Assembly: GCF_022539505.1 (NCBI RefSeq)
Contig: NC_061510.1
Coordinates: forward strand, 225,764,043 to 225,828,042
Reading direction: 5' to 3'
DNA: 64,000 nucleotides
Origin: Lolium rigidum
Lineage: Eukaryota > Streptophyta > Magnoliopsida > Poales > Poaceae
This document shows, one piece after another, positions 46,724 to 57,602 of this stretch. The first letter of the stretch is position 1; each line of letters starts with the position of its first letter. A model generated the notes under the pieces. It saw only the letters and a list, made by a program, of their open reading frames with translations. It did no database searches and was not told the origin of the DNA. Position numbers and translations under genes: made by a program.

Positions 46724-48662
46724 GGAAAATGCTGGAGATCACCCGGGGGATCACGCGTCTCGAGTCCCCCGGCTCCTTTGTATGACACGTGCCCCATGGG
46801 ACGAACGATAGCTCACCGAGCCACACACATGTTAGCTCTTCCTCCTCCCCACCACCGAATGCCCAAAGAGTTCCGTTTCCCCCGCTGGGGGAAGCCTCCG
46901 TGGCGCGCCACTCCATAGGAACTAGCCGCGCCTCCTAGATTTCTCGACGCTGACGCGTCGTGAGCACTGTAGCCGGCCCCCGTCGAGAGCACTTCCGCTG
47001 GCCTCTTGGTCCTGCTCCACCCCTCCCACCTGTTCCTCCTCCGCGTTGCCCCCCCATCAAGCTTCGTCGGTGTCGGGATGGGAGATGGGTGTTCTCCCGC
47101 AGGCGATGAGAGTTGGGAGACGGGCGACGACCCCGCATGCCTCCGGATTGTCCACACCGTCGACCTCCGCCGCGTGCTTCGCTCCCGCATGCATCTTGGC
47201 CCCTGCTGCCAGCGAAGACCACGCGCTCCTCATGTTCCCTGGCGCCTACGACGACCACGCGCCCCTCCCGGTGGTCCACACTGTCGAAACTCCGCCTGGC
47301 GGTACGCTCCCGCTCCCCCATGCGCATCCTGGTCCCTGCCGTCGGTGATGACCATGCGCGCCTCTCGGTGGTCTACACCATCGACCTCCGCCCCGCGCCT
47401 CCGTGCGCTCCTGGTCCTTGTCGTCGTGACTACCGCACGCCCATCCTCGTTCCTTCTGACGACGACGAATTCTGCGGCAATGTTGCCAAACACTAGATGG
47501 CGATGCTACAAACGTAGCTCGGTGTTCCTACCAGCGGGATCGGGATTTTTTTGCTACTTTTGTTCTATATTTTTCTTGCTATTTTGGTTATGTGTTTTTG
47601 CTACAACCAGCCCTGGTGGCTGCTACAATCGGCGCCGGTAGCTACTACAATCGGCGCTGAACTTGGAAAAGGAGGGGTTGCCGGTGTTGCGGGGTTAGCA
47701 GTGGAGCTACAAGCAGTGCCAGTGGTTGCTACAATCGGTGTCAGAAGATGCTACAACCGAGGCGAGTATAGCTGCAAGTTGTGGCGATGGTTGCTACACG
47801 TAGGGATGGCAGCGGCGACAAATACAGTCATCCAAAGTTGCTACTTTGGGAATCTCGCATTTTGCTACTTCGGATGGCTGGCGTTGCTGCCAGTGTGCGC
47901 CGACGTTGCTACCTTGGCAGCCGGAGTTACAAAAGGTCGTCGGCGCTGCTACAAGCGACCGTTGACGCTGCTATGATGGGGCTTATGCTTCGCTACAAAA
48001 TGTTGTTTCGCTCAGCTACAAAAGGATACCGACGCTGCTACAATCATCCCCCGACACTGCTCCAACGCACGCTGCTTCAAGTCGTCGCTGCGGCAGTGCT
48101 ATGAGGGAGCACCGGCAGGGCTACCAAGGTACATGGTGATGCTACGAGGGGTGTGTGGCGGTGCTAGAATCTCAGTGGTGCTACTAAGGGCGTGCCATAG
48201 TGCTGCAAATGTACTCTGCCAGTGCGACAAGGGTTGTGGCGGTGCTGCAAAGGTGTCTGGCAATGCTACAAGAGGTAGAGATATGCTACATACTTATTTT
48301 CTTTTGCTATGAAGCAAAAATGGGATTTTAGGTCGGAATAGATTTTGCTGCAAATGAACCAGACTTTGCTACTTTGGTACATTATGGAAGCAAAAGTAGG
48401 ATTTTAGTTGGGAATATATTTTGCTGCAAACAAACCATTTTTTGCTACTTTGGTACATTATGGAAGCAAAAGTGAGATTTTAGGTAGGAATAGATTTTTG
48501 CAAATGAATCGTTGTTTGCTACTTCGGTATATTATGGAAGCAAAAGCCGGAGAGACATGTGGATGTTTTGATCAGACGGCCGAAAACAGTCCAGATTGAC
48601 TGAACGAACGGTCGGGACCCCGGGATCAGAAATCTGATCCTCGAGGGACGCCAAGCACTGCC
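46724..48662. mobile_element. Non-autonomous Mutator-like element, 1.94 kb
   Basis: Flanked by identical 10-bp copies of CTTTCATTTT (46714-46723 and 48663-48672), the size expected for Mutator-like elements. Ends are GGAAAATGCTGGAGATC and the complement GGCAGTGCTTGGCGTCC, diverged terminal inverted repeats. The right two thirds are packed with TGCTAC/GCTACAA words; 47150-47460 has degenerate repeats of about 100 bp. No transposase is seen. Confidence 0.7.
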
Positions 48663-48672
48663 CTTTCATTTT
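48663..48672. repeat. Target-site duplication of the Mutator-like element, right
   Basis: CTTTCATTTT, identical to 46714-46723. Confidence 0.7.
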
Positions 48673-49005
48673 TGCTTTATGCCGTAGCTAGAATGTATAA
48701 TATAACTCGTTGGTTTCTTTCCTTCTTATCTTAAACTAGCATAATGCCCGGCGGAATTTAAAAAACAACATCATGAAGAACGTAAGGAAGTTTCCAGTGG
48801 TTTTCTATAATTCTATTCCAACTCACATCAGCATAAAAGAAAACAACTTTCAGAAATAACTTCGATAAACATTACCGAAGCAGAGTTTAGAGATGTGTTT
48901 TCTTGCAACTTTATGTGACACGAAGAAATAACATCTCTTTCATGTCAAAAAAAACATCTCTTCATGACAATCGGGATCCTAAAGTTGGAATCCGAAATAC
49001 CCTAA

Positions 49006-49345
49006 GAAGTCGTTTGGAAGCCAGACTTTCATTTCGTTTGTAGCATTTTGAAATGAATACATGTATTCATTTCATTTATATTGTAATTCCAGAAATGGAC
49101 ACTTATTTGGTTGTCACAGGAATTGCAAATGACAGCAGAATTCAATATTGAATTTGTAAATGGCTTCTATAGAGAAACGCAAATGACAGGTCTCAGCTTG
49201 GAATTGTGTTTACCCATGGCATCATTTTGCTAGATTTCCTAAATGAAATGACAGCCCAATTCTGTGACAACCAAACAGCCCACCTATGGAATTTCAAAAT
49301 GAATTCCAGGATTCCAGACCCAAATGATGGATACTAAACGACCTC
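49006..49345. mobile_element. Tourist/Harbinger-type MITE, 340 bp
   Basis: Terminal repeats GAAGTCGTTTGG and, from the right end, GAGGTCGTTTAG are flanked by TAA on both sides (49003-49005, 49346-49348), the Harbinger target duplication. The interior is rich in complementary ATTTCATTT/AAATGAAAT words. Confidence 0.75.
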
Positions 49346-49348
49346 TAA

Positions 49349-50700
49349 AATGCTTTGACCAAACAAATTTTAAAGTGGTTTGCATCATTTAGGAAGCAAT
49401 TTAAACTCAAGAAAAAATATATCCTCTGATCAGAATTCTAGATATATATGATGCAGATTGCCTCCTGTCCTACAACAGAACTACCACTGAAATACGTAAA
49501 CGATTCTTTAGAAGAATTGCATGATTATGTTCAATGGAGCAGCAGCTTAAGAAAATGTGGAAAAGGATACATCAATATTCGCTAGTTCTAAGTTCTAACC
49601 CACACTCACCTCCTCCTCTTGACACCAGAAGCGCACATAAATATGAGAAGCCGATCCAACCTCCCTTTCTTACATGGCTACATGGAGCAAGCTTATGATC
49701 GCTGCCTGACAGACGGTCTTCTTTCCTCGGACTAAACAGTGGCCTTTTGATCTTTCTCGTGGATGCCTGGCTGCAGAACGTGTCCGTCAACGTGTTCGAT
49801 GAGCAGGATGCGTCAAGAGAGATCCCTGAGCGCAGCAACAGTACACGCCGGCACGCGACGACGGCAACAATGTAGGCACATGGCAAGCACCGGACTGAAG
49901 ACCCTTTGCCGCATTACATACGATCCCTGGCTCTGTCTTTGCACAAACAGAGTAGTAAAATCCTAGCAATCGACGCCCAAGATGTACGGCCGGAAACGTT
50001 GGTGGCAGCAGAGAAAACAACTCCCGGCGGGCCTATTCGGATCAAGGAGCAGCAGAAGAAGTTCCTCAAATCCTGGCGACAGCGACACGGCACGCGCGCA
50101 GCCCGGAGGAACCCAAGGGGCAGGCAGTCGCGCTTGCAGTACTCAGACAGAGCGTTGTAGTTCGACGCGCCTGCCCTTCCCGGGTGCCCGTGGTCGGGGT
50201 GCCGTGACCGGGAGGAGTCAGCCGAGCGTCGTCCTCATCCGGCTCCGATCTCTCCTTTGTAGCAGGCCATGGCGAGCCACCGACGGCGTGGCCTCCTCGA
50301 GCATCCTGACATCGTACTCGTGCAGCTCCGTCTCGATAGATTGGTTAGGCGGTGTGGTTGAACCTGAGTGCATCGTGTGGTTAGTTATTTGAGGACACGA
50401 TCGATCGGGTTGGAGCTGGACTCCGAGGCGGCACGTCGCGGGATTGGGGTGCGCACGACTACGGTCGGTGGACCAAAGAAGGAAATCGTCCTCTCAAGAT
50501 CGGTCACGACTCTGTACCAAGATCGACCGGGACTCCGTCTTTGGGGCGGTTCCGTTTGGCGGGAAGACGTACAAAAGCTACACGCAATGAGCGAACGTGA
50601 GATGCCCGACGGACCAGTTCCGGTATTTTTGACGGATGAAAATTTATTCCGATTTTTTTTACCTATCAATATCACCGATCCGTAATTTATTAGTAGAGAT
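49349..50700. other. No recognised gene; GC-rich part possibly a gene remnant
   Basis: Between 49750 and 50380 GC content rises and open frames exist on both strands, for example a minus-strand stretch near 50345-50230 reading HEYDVRMLEEATPSVARHG. I cannot link these to a family or build exons. Confidence 0.3.
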
Positions 50701-51182
50701 TAAATAGGGTCGGTAAGAGACTTTGATAATGCTTTGTCTCCAAGGTTATGTGTTTGGATAAGGCGTTGCAGGTCTGTGCGTCTGAATCGGTACGATATGG
50801 CTTAGGCGATTATGAAGGCGATAGCTCGTGGTGCGGTTCAGAGGTTGGCTCCTCTGCCTCTTCCATCCAGCTGAATAGATCGTGACTCTTATCTGGCTTC
50901 TTGGCGTTTTGTGCTGCTGAGATAGACGCCCAGTTCCTCCCCTAAGGTTCACGCCTAGGGTTTCAATTTTTTCCGCCCTGACGGTGGTCGTGTGGCGTTC
51001 TGTGATTCTTCCGCGCCGGCAACGGCGACGACAAGTTTTCTTCCCTCCCCGGCGGTGCATTAGTACTCGTCTGGCGGTTAGGTTCCGAGTTTTTTGTTGG
51101 TCTGATTGGTTTTGGACCTGATCTGCGAGCAAGTTTGAAGCTTTTGTGCTGAGAGAGGTTTTGGTATTACTGCTAGGAACAA
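50701..51182 (+). other. Probable LINE sequence upstream of ORF2
   Basis: Non-coding or decayed sequence directly before the LINE endonuclease start. ORF1 is not recognisable. Confidence 0.4.
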
Positions 51183-53567
51183 TGAGAATATGCGGATGGA
51201 ATTGTTGTGCGGTAAAGTCACTCACAGCAGTTCGCTCGATCTCGAATCTCCGAGAGCACCTGAAGCCAGATATCCTGTTTTTATCCGAGTCTCATCTGAA
51301 TAAAGAGAATGCGGAGAGTCTCCTCCGTAAGCTGGGGTATGATTTTGTTCTTTGTGATGAAAGTGATGGCCGTTCGAGAGGCCTTGTTCTGTTCTGGAAA
51401 AAAGATAATAAACTAGTTTCTGAATATGTGTGTGCTAATCGCATAGATGTAGTCTTTGAATCTCCAGTGATGGTTTGATATGAAGATTTACAGGTTTCTA
51501 TGTGGAACCTGCCTGGGATGAGAAACACTTGTCTTGGAGCTGCCTGCGTGATCTATGCGCTAGATCTACATTGCCGTGACTCGTAATTGTTGATTTCAAC
51601 GAGATCTTATACTCGGAGGAGAAGGAGGGTGGTAATCCTAGGCCACCACACATGATGCAAGAATTCAGAGACTGTCTATTAGCATGCGAACTGCATGACA
51701 TGGGGTACACGGGAGACAAGTTCATGTGGCGCCGTGCGGAGGTACGTGAGAGGCTGGATAGAGCAGTGTGCAACTCCGACTGGAAATTGTTATCTCCTCT
51801 CGTGTCAGTGAGCAATGAACTGCACTTCAGATCTGACCATCGTCCCGTGTTGGTTGATATTGAGTTTTATGACGCAAATCTCATCCGGAGAAGGTCCGCC
51901 GGTAGAAAGTTTGAAGCCAGATGGCTGGCAGAAGAGTCGGTTAATTAAATTGTAACAATGACTTGGGAGAAAGCTAAGCTGTGTGGTCTGGCTCCATCCC
52001 TTGCAACGCGTACCAAGGCTGTTCATATGAGTTTGCATGATTGAGACAGTATGACACTTAAGGGTCTTAAGAAACACATTGACACTTTGAAAAAAGAGCT
52101 AGAAAATCTTAGGAAAGGAGTGATGTCTCCAGAATCCAATGGAAGACAGAAGGAAATCCAGGTGCTCACTGAGAATCTCTTAGAGCAGGAGGAAATATAT
52201 TGGCTGCAGCGAGGTAGAACTAACTGGCTCATTCATGGGGATCGGAACGCTTCTTTCTTCCATAATGTAGCCACTGCCCGAAAGAAACAAAACCAGCTTA
52301 GGCGGTTGTTAGATGACACAAGAGTTTGGAAAGAAGGGGAACACCTAAAGATCCATGTGGTGGACTACTTCTCTCATCTATTCACAACTAAAGATACATG
52401 CAATAACCAAGGTGTCACTCAAGGGTCACGCCAGCAATGAATGAGATGCTTACGGCTCCATTCTCAGCCGAAGAAGTGAAGAAGGCTTTGTTTGATATTG
52501 GTGATTTGAAAGCCTCAGGGCCAGATGGTCTACATGCAATTTTCTCTAAGAGGTTTTGGCATCTCCTCGGTGATGACCTGGTCCATGAGGTTATAGCTGC
52601 GGTGAACTCCTGCCAAATCCCAGAGAGGTGGAACGACACTACCATTGTTCTCATCCCAAAATTAAAGTTAAAGCTCCAGAAAAAGTCACACAACTTAGAC
52701 CCATTAGCTTGTGCAATGTGGTCTACAAAGTGATCTCGAAAATGATAGCAGCTAGATTGAAGGGACTCCTATATGAGATCATTAGTCCTACCCTGAGCGC
52801 CTTTGTCCCCGGACGCTTAATTAATGATAATATCTTGGTAGCATATGAGTGTTTCCATCATATTAAAAAGCAAAGAAAATGAAAGAAAGGTTTCTGTGCG
52901 GTCAAACTTGATATGTATAAGGCATACGATCGAGTGGAGTGAAATTTCCTTGAGAAAATAATGCCGAAGTTAGGCTTTGACCAGCAATGGGTGAAGCTGA
53001 TCATGACATGCGTGAACTCAGTGCGTTATAGGGTTCATGTGAACTCATAGGAGAGTGACATTTTCACGCCCTCAAGTGGACTTCGCCAGGATGACCCCAT
53101 GTCCCCTTATTTGTTTCTCCTATGTGCTGAAGGACTGACGGGGCTAATCGCGCAAGCATAGCCTCAAGAGGAAATAATTTGTGTGAAAGTTTGTATGGAT
53201 GCACCCGCAATCTCAAACCTCCTGCTTGCTGATGACTCTCTGATTTTAATGCAAGCAGATGGGGCTAATGCAGCATGTCTGAAACGTATCCTAGATGAAT
53301 ACTATCAGGCTTCTGGCCAGATGGTGAGCACTTCTAAATCTAGTGTGTTTTTCAGTCCCAATACGTGTGTGGAAGAAAGGGCTACTATATGCACTAGCTT
53401 GGACATTATGACAGAGACCCTTACTGACAAATATCTTGGGCTACCGGCGATTATGGGAGCTGATCAGTTGGACTCTTTTCTGTTTTTAGTAGACCGAGTA
53501 TGTCAAAGAATTAATGGGTGAAAGGAGAAGATGTTATCTTCTGGTGGAAAGGAAGTGTTGATCAAAG
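51183..53567 (+). pseudogene. LINE (L1-type) ORF2 remnant: endonuclease and reverse transcriptase
   Basis: Starts MRICGWNC, the usual start of plant L1 ORF2, with endonuclease motif LFLSESHL. After a stop at about 51478 it resumes with the endonuclease end SDHRPVLVD (near 51835). The reverse transcriptase follows: GPDGLHAIF (near 52520), LRPISLCNVVYK (near 52700), VKLDMYKAYDRVEW (near 52905), and LADD (near 53227) in place of the usual FADD. There are at least six stops or frame changes. It is cut at 53568 by a copia LTR; the RNase H part is missing. It once made the endonuclease/polymerase for target-primed insertion. Confidence 0.8.
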
Positions 53568-54746
53568 TGTTGGAGATATGTCCAAGAGGCAATAATAAAT
53601 TGGTTATTATTATATCTTTGTGTTTATGATAAATGTTTGCATCGCATGCTATAATTGTATTAACCGGTAACACTAATACTTGTGTGTTATGTAAACATAA
53701 AAGAGTCACTGTTAAACCTCTTTGTTAAGCTAGCTTGTTGATTAATAGATGGTCATGGTTTCCTGATCATGAATATTGGATGTTGTTAATAACAAGGTTA
53801 TGTCATTGGGAGAATGATATAATGGACACACACCCATAATAAGCGTAGCATAAGATCAAGTTATTAAGTTCATCTTGCTATAAGCTTTCGATACATAGTA
53901 ACCTAATCCTTCGACCATGAGATCATGTAAATCACTTACACCAGATAAGTATTTTGATTACATCAAATGCCACTTCGTAAATGGGTGGTTATAAAGATGG
54001 GATTGAGTATCGGAAAGTGTGAGTTGAGGCATATGGATCAAGAGTGGGATTTGTCCATCCTGATGACGGATAGGTATGCTATGAGCCCTCTTGGTGGAAT
54101 GTCATCTAATTAGCTTGCAAGCATGTGACAAGGTCACAAGGAATGACATACCACAGTACGAGTAAAGAGTACTTGTCAGTAACGAGGTTGAACTAGGTAT
54201 ATAAGATATCGATGATCGAACCTCAAATAAGTAAAGTATCGTGCGACAAAGGGAAACGGTATCGTATGTTAATGGTTCATTCGATCACTAAGTTATCGTT
54301 GAATATGTGGAAGCCATTATGGATCTCCAGGTCCCGCTACTGGTTATTGATCGGAGAGGAGTCTCGATCATGTCCGCATAGTTCACGAACCGTAGGGTGA
54401 CACACTTAAGGTTCGATGTCGTATAGTAGATTTGGAATACAAGATGGAGACCGAATGTTTTTTGGAGTCTCGGATGGGATCCAGGACATCACGAGGAGGT
54501 CCGGAATGGTCCGGAGAATAAGATTCATATAAGGAAAGTTATTTTCTGGGGTTCGAAAAAGTACGGGAATTTTTCGGTGGAAGACCGAGAAGTTTCTAGA
54601 AGGTTCCAGAGGGGCCACTAGTGGGCCCACGACCCCGGGAGGGGCCACATGAGCCGAGGGGGTGCAGCCCAGCCCTAATGGGCCAGGCACACCACAGCCT
54701 CAAGGCATAGGCCGGCCAACCCCCTAGGGTTTTGAGGAAACCCTAA
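53568..54746 (+). mobile_element. Copia LTR (Angela/BARE/WIS-like), 3' end lost
   Basis: Starts TGTTGGAGATATGTCCAAGAGG directly after the LINE. It shares long stretches with the inverted LTR at 35275-35838. Grass copia landmarks include CCATGAGATCATG, GGTCATGGTTTCCTGATCATG and GGTTCGATGTCGTATAG. It is interrupted at 54747 by a MITE and no proper LTR end or internal domain follows. Confidence 0.65.
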
Positions 54747-55475
54747 GGCCTTGTTCGGTTACTCCCGTACCCGTCGGGATTTGGCCTCAATACACGGGTT
54801 AGCCGGGATCGTTTTAGACGGGAATCAATCCCGGACCATGCAAAAAACATGTTCGGTTAACTCCCGCCGAGATCCCACCCCAGCCTAAATCCCCGCAATC
54901 CTGTCCAAATCGCAGGGATTAAAAATATCTTGTCCCACCCCGTGGAACTATTCCACGCATGGTCGTCCCGAATCGGTACACGCCGGAAAAAAGCCACAGC
55001 GCTCCTTTCTCGCGGCGGCGCATTAGGCGACGGAAGGACGACGAGATGGAGTGGTCGGCGGCGCTGACGGAGATGGAAGGACGGCGGCGGCGCTGACAAT
55101 CAGAGGAGGTGGGCGCTCCCTAACCTCGCACAGATCGATGCTGCTGCAGAGCCCGTCCCGGTCCGTAGCCTACGCGAGGTCCCATCACCCCTGCCGCTTC
55201 ACGCCGGAGAAGCTGAAGTAGCGATCCCCAAATTGGTCTATCTTTCTCATCGCTGCTACAGGGGCATGATTGGTGGCGTTACCATGCTGGTGCCTTAATT
55301 AGCTGTTGTTTCCCTGCGACTCAGGGAGTAACCGAATAAGCAAATTCTTTAACAATCAAGGGATTTAATTAGGGGAAGGGATTAATGGGGGTCTGGGTGA
55401 CACGAGCGGGTTCACCCAATTCCCTGGGTGGGTTGTTCCACGCATGAATCAGTTCCCCATGAATCGAACGAGGCC
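54747..55475. mobile_element. Harbinger-like MITE, 729 bp
   Basis: Left end GGCCTTGTTCGGTTACTCCC and the complement of the right end GGCCTCGTTCGATTCATGGG match at the tip. Flanks are TAA (54744-54746) and TGA (55476-55478), an imperfect 3-bp duplication. Internally ATTCCC/GGGAAT-type words near both ends are complementary. Confidence 0.6.
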
Positions 55476-55907
55476 TGAAGACTTGGCACTAGTAGGAAAA
55501 ACCTCATTAGTGGCGCACCAAAATACATATTCTGTGGCGCATGGGTGGTGCGCCATACAATTTTCGCCACAAAAATAAGAATTATATGGCGCACTCGTGC
55601 TTCGGTGCGCCACAGAAACAGGTGCGCCACAGACTTAGTGTTCAGTACGCCACATAATTTGCTCGTATTATACACGATTTTGTACTGCCTGCTGTACACA
55701 TACAGGTTATATACAGCAATATACATATATTATATATAGAAATATGCATATATAATATAAATAGCATGTACATTGCACAAATAGAATATAAACATCATCA
55801 TCACATTACTTAGAGCCCGATCGAGATACATATATAGTGGAAAGTATCAAATGTTTTATATACAACTCTTAATTCATACAAAGTTCACCATCTCGAGATA
55901 TAAAGTG

Positions 55908-56090
55908 GTCTTCATCCGGTTCCTCCTCTGCTCCCTCCTCTCTCACCGCCAGGATCGCTTGCATCAGGGTCTTCATCCGGTTCCTCCTCTGCTCCCTCCT
56001 TTCTCCCTGCCAGGCTCGCTTGCATCGGGGTCTTCATTAGGTTCCTCCTCTGATCCCTCCTCTCTCCCGCCAGACTCGCTTGTAGCGCTC
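55908..56090. repeat. Tandem repeat, 61 bp x 3
   Basis: Units start GTCTTCATCCGGTTCCTCCT at 55908, 55969 and 56030, with a few substitutions. Confidence 0.75.
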
Positions 56091-57200
56091 CCCCCCGAGT
56101 GTGTAGTGACTAAAATGGAAGAAATACCAAAATGAACGAAGAAGGCCAACACAAATAAGAGTCAAATAGGATATAATAAATAAATGCCTTATACATTGTT
56201 GGTAAAAACAAATATTAACATCTAGGGATGGCGTAAGTGAGGCCAAGTCCGATGCACAAGAGATTGATATTTGTACTATCTTACCAGGCTCACTTACGCC
56301 ACCCCAGAGTGTACGGTGACCAAACATTCTAAGAATCGGCTCTATCTCGAAGAAAGACCAAAATAAATGAATAAGCCCAACTCAAATACGATCCAAGTAG
56401 TATCAACTAAATAGCATGCCTCATACTTTGCTCGAAACAAATATTAACATTTAGGGACGGTGTCAGTGAGGCCAAGTCCGATGCACAAGAGATTGATATT
56501 TGTGCCATCACACTAGGCTCACTGGCACCGCCCCCAAGTGTAGTGACCACAAAATTTAATCATCGACACTAAAATGGAAGAAAGACCAAAATAAACGAAT
56601 AAGTCCAACTCAAATACGAGCCAAGTATCAACTAGATAGCATATGCCTCATACATTGTTGGTCGAATCAAATATTAACATTCAGGGATGGAGTTAGTGAA
56701 GTCAAGTAGGATGCACAAGAGATTGATATTTGTGCCATCACACCAGGTTCACTGGCCCCACCCCAGAGTTTACAAGTGACCAAACATTCTAATCATCGGC
56801 CAATGCAATTAAGAAGTGTCAACTCAAATAAGAGACAAGTAGTATGAACTAAATGGAATGCCTCATACTTTGTTGGTCGAAACAAATATTAACATTCAGG
56901 GATAGTGTCAGCGAGGCCAGGTAGGATACACAAGAGATTGATATTTGTGTCATCACACCAGACTCGCTTTCACCACCCCCGAGTGTATAGGTGACCAAAC
57001 ATTCTAATCATCGGTACTAAAATGGAAGAAAGAGCCAAGTGGTATCAACTAGATAGCACATGCCTCATACTTTGTTGGTCGAAACAAATACTAACATTCA
57101 GGGATGGGGTAAGTGAAGCCAAATAGGATGCACAACAGATTGATATTTGTGCCATCACACCAGGTTCACTCACCCCACCCCAGAGTGTAGTGATCGGCCA
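56090..57200. repeat. Minisatellite, about 200-230 bp x 5.5, with an inverted repeat in each unit
   Basis: The landmark GAGTGT...GTGACC recurs near 56096, 56306, 56534, 56765, 56981 and 57183. Each unit has a left arm like GTAAGTGAGGCC, a conserved loop with GCACAAGAGATTGATATTTGT, and a complementary right arm like GGCTCACTTAC. Confidence 0.75.
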
Positions 57201-57602
57201 AACATTCTAATCATCGGCAAGTACAAATAAAATTAAATACCAAATCAATTATAAAGAGAACCATGTACAACATATACACATATATAGCAACCAGTGAGCA
57301 TGAGCATTCATTTTGAACCAAACCAGTGATTTAGAACAACAATAAATATGATTTTTCTAGATGGGGAGAATGAACTTTAGACGATGCAGTTTCTTCATGC
57401 TAGTATATTGAGTTGTAATTCCAAATTACAGTTATCAGTGAACAATGCTAGCATAGCCATGCTAAATTATATCTACTTATTTTACCGTGTGAATACAAGT
57501 ACCGAAGATCCTGGCTTAGAAATCTCATGAGTGTGTGAGTCTCTCATACAAAAGGAGCACTCCTAGATGAACAGAATATATGACTAGTAGTCAGACAAAT
57601 TG

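Larger units (their letters stand above)
55487..57600 (+). mobile_element. CACTA transposon fragment with subterminal and internal repeats
   Basis: Starts CACTAGTAGGAAAAACC, preceded by TGG. About eight copies of TGCGCCAC or GTGGCGCA in both orientations lie between 55511 and 55650, as expected for subterminal transposase sites. Two tandem arrays follow. No matching right terminus is visible before LINE sequence at 57603, so the right limit is approximate. Confidence 0.65.

Noticed and set aside
47006..47641. 211-codon plus-strand ORF
   Set aside because: Internal degenerate repeats and frames open on both strands; no recognisable protein.
55908..57200. Tandem arrays considered as a CRISPR
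   Set aside because: Eukaryotic context, units of 61 or about 220 bp without unique spacers; inside a CACTA element.
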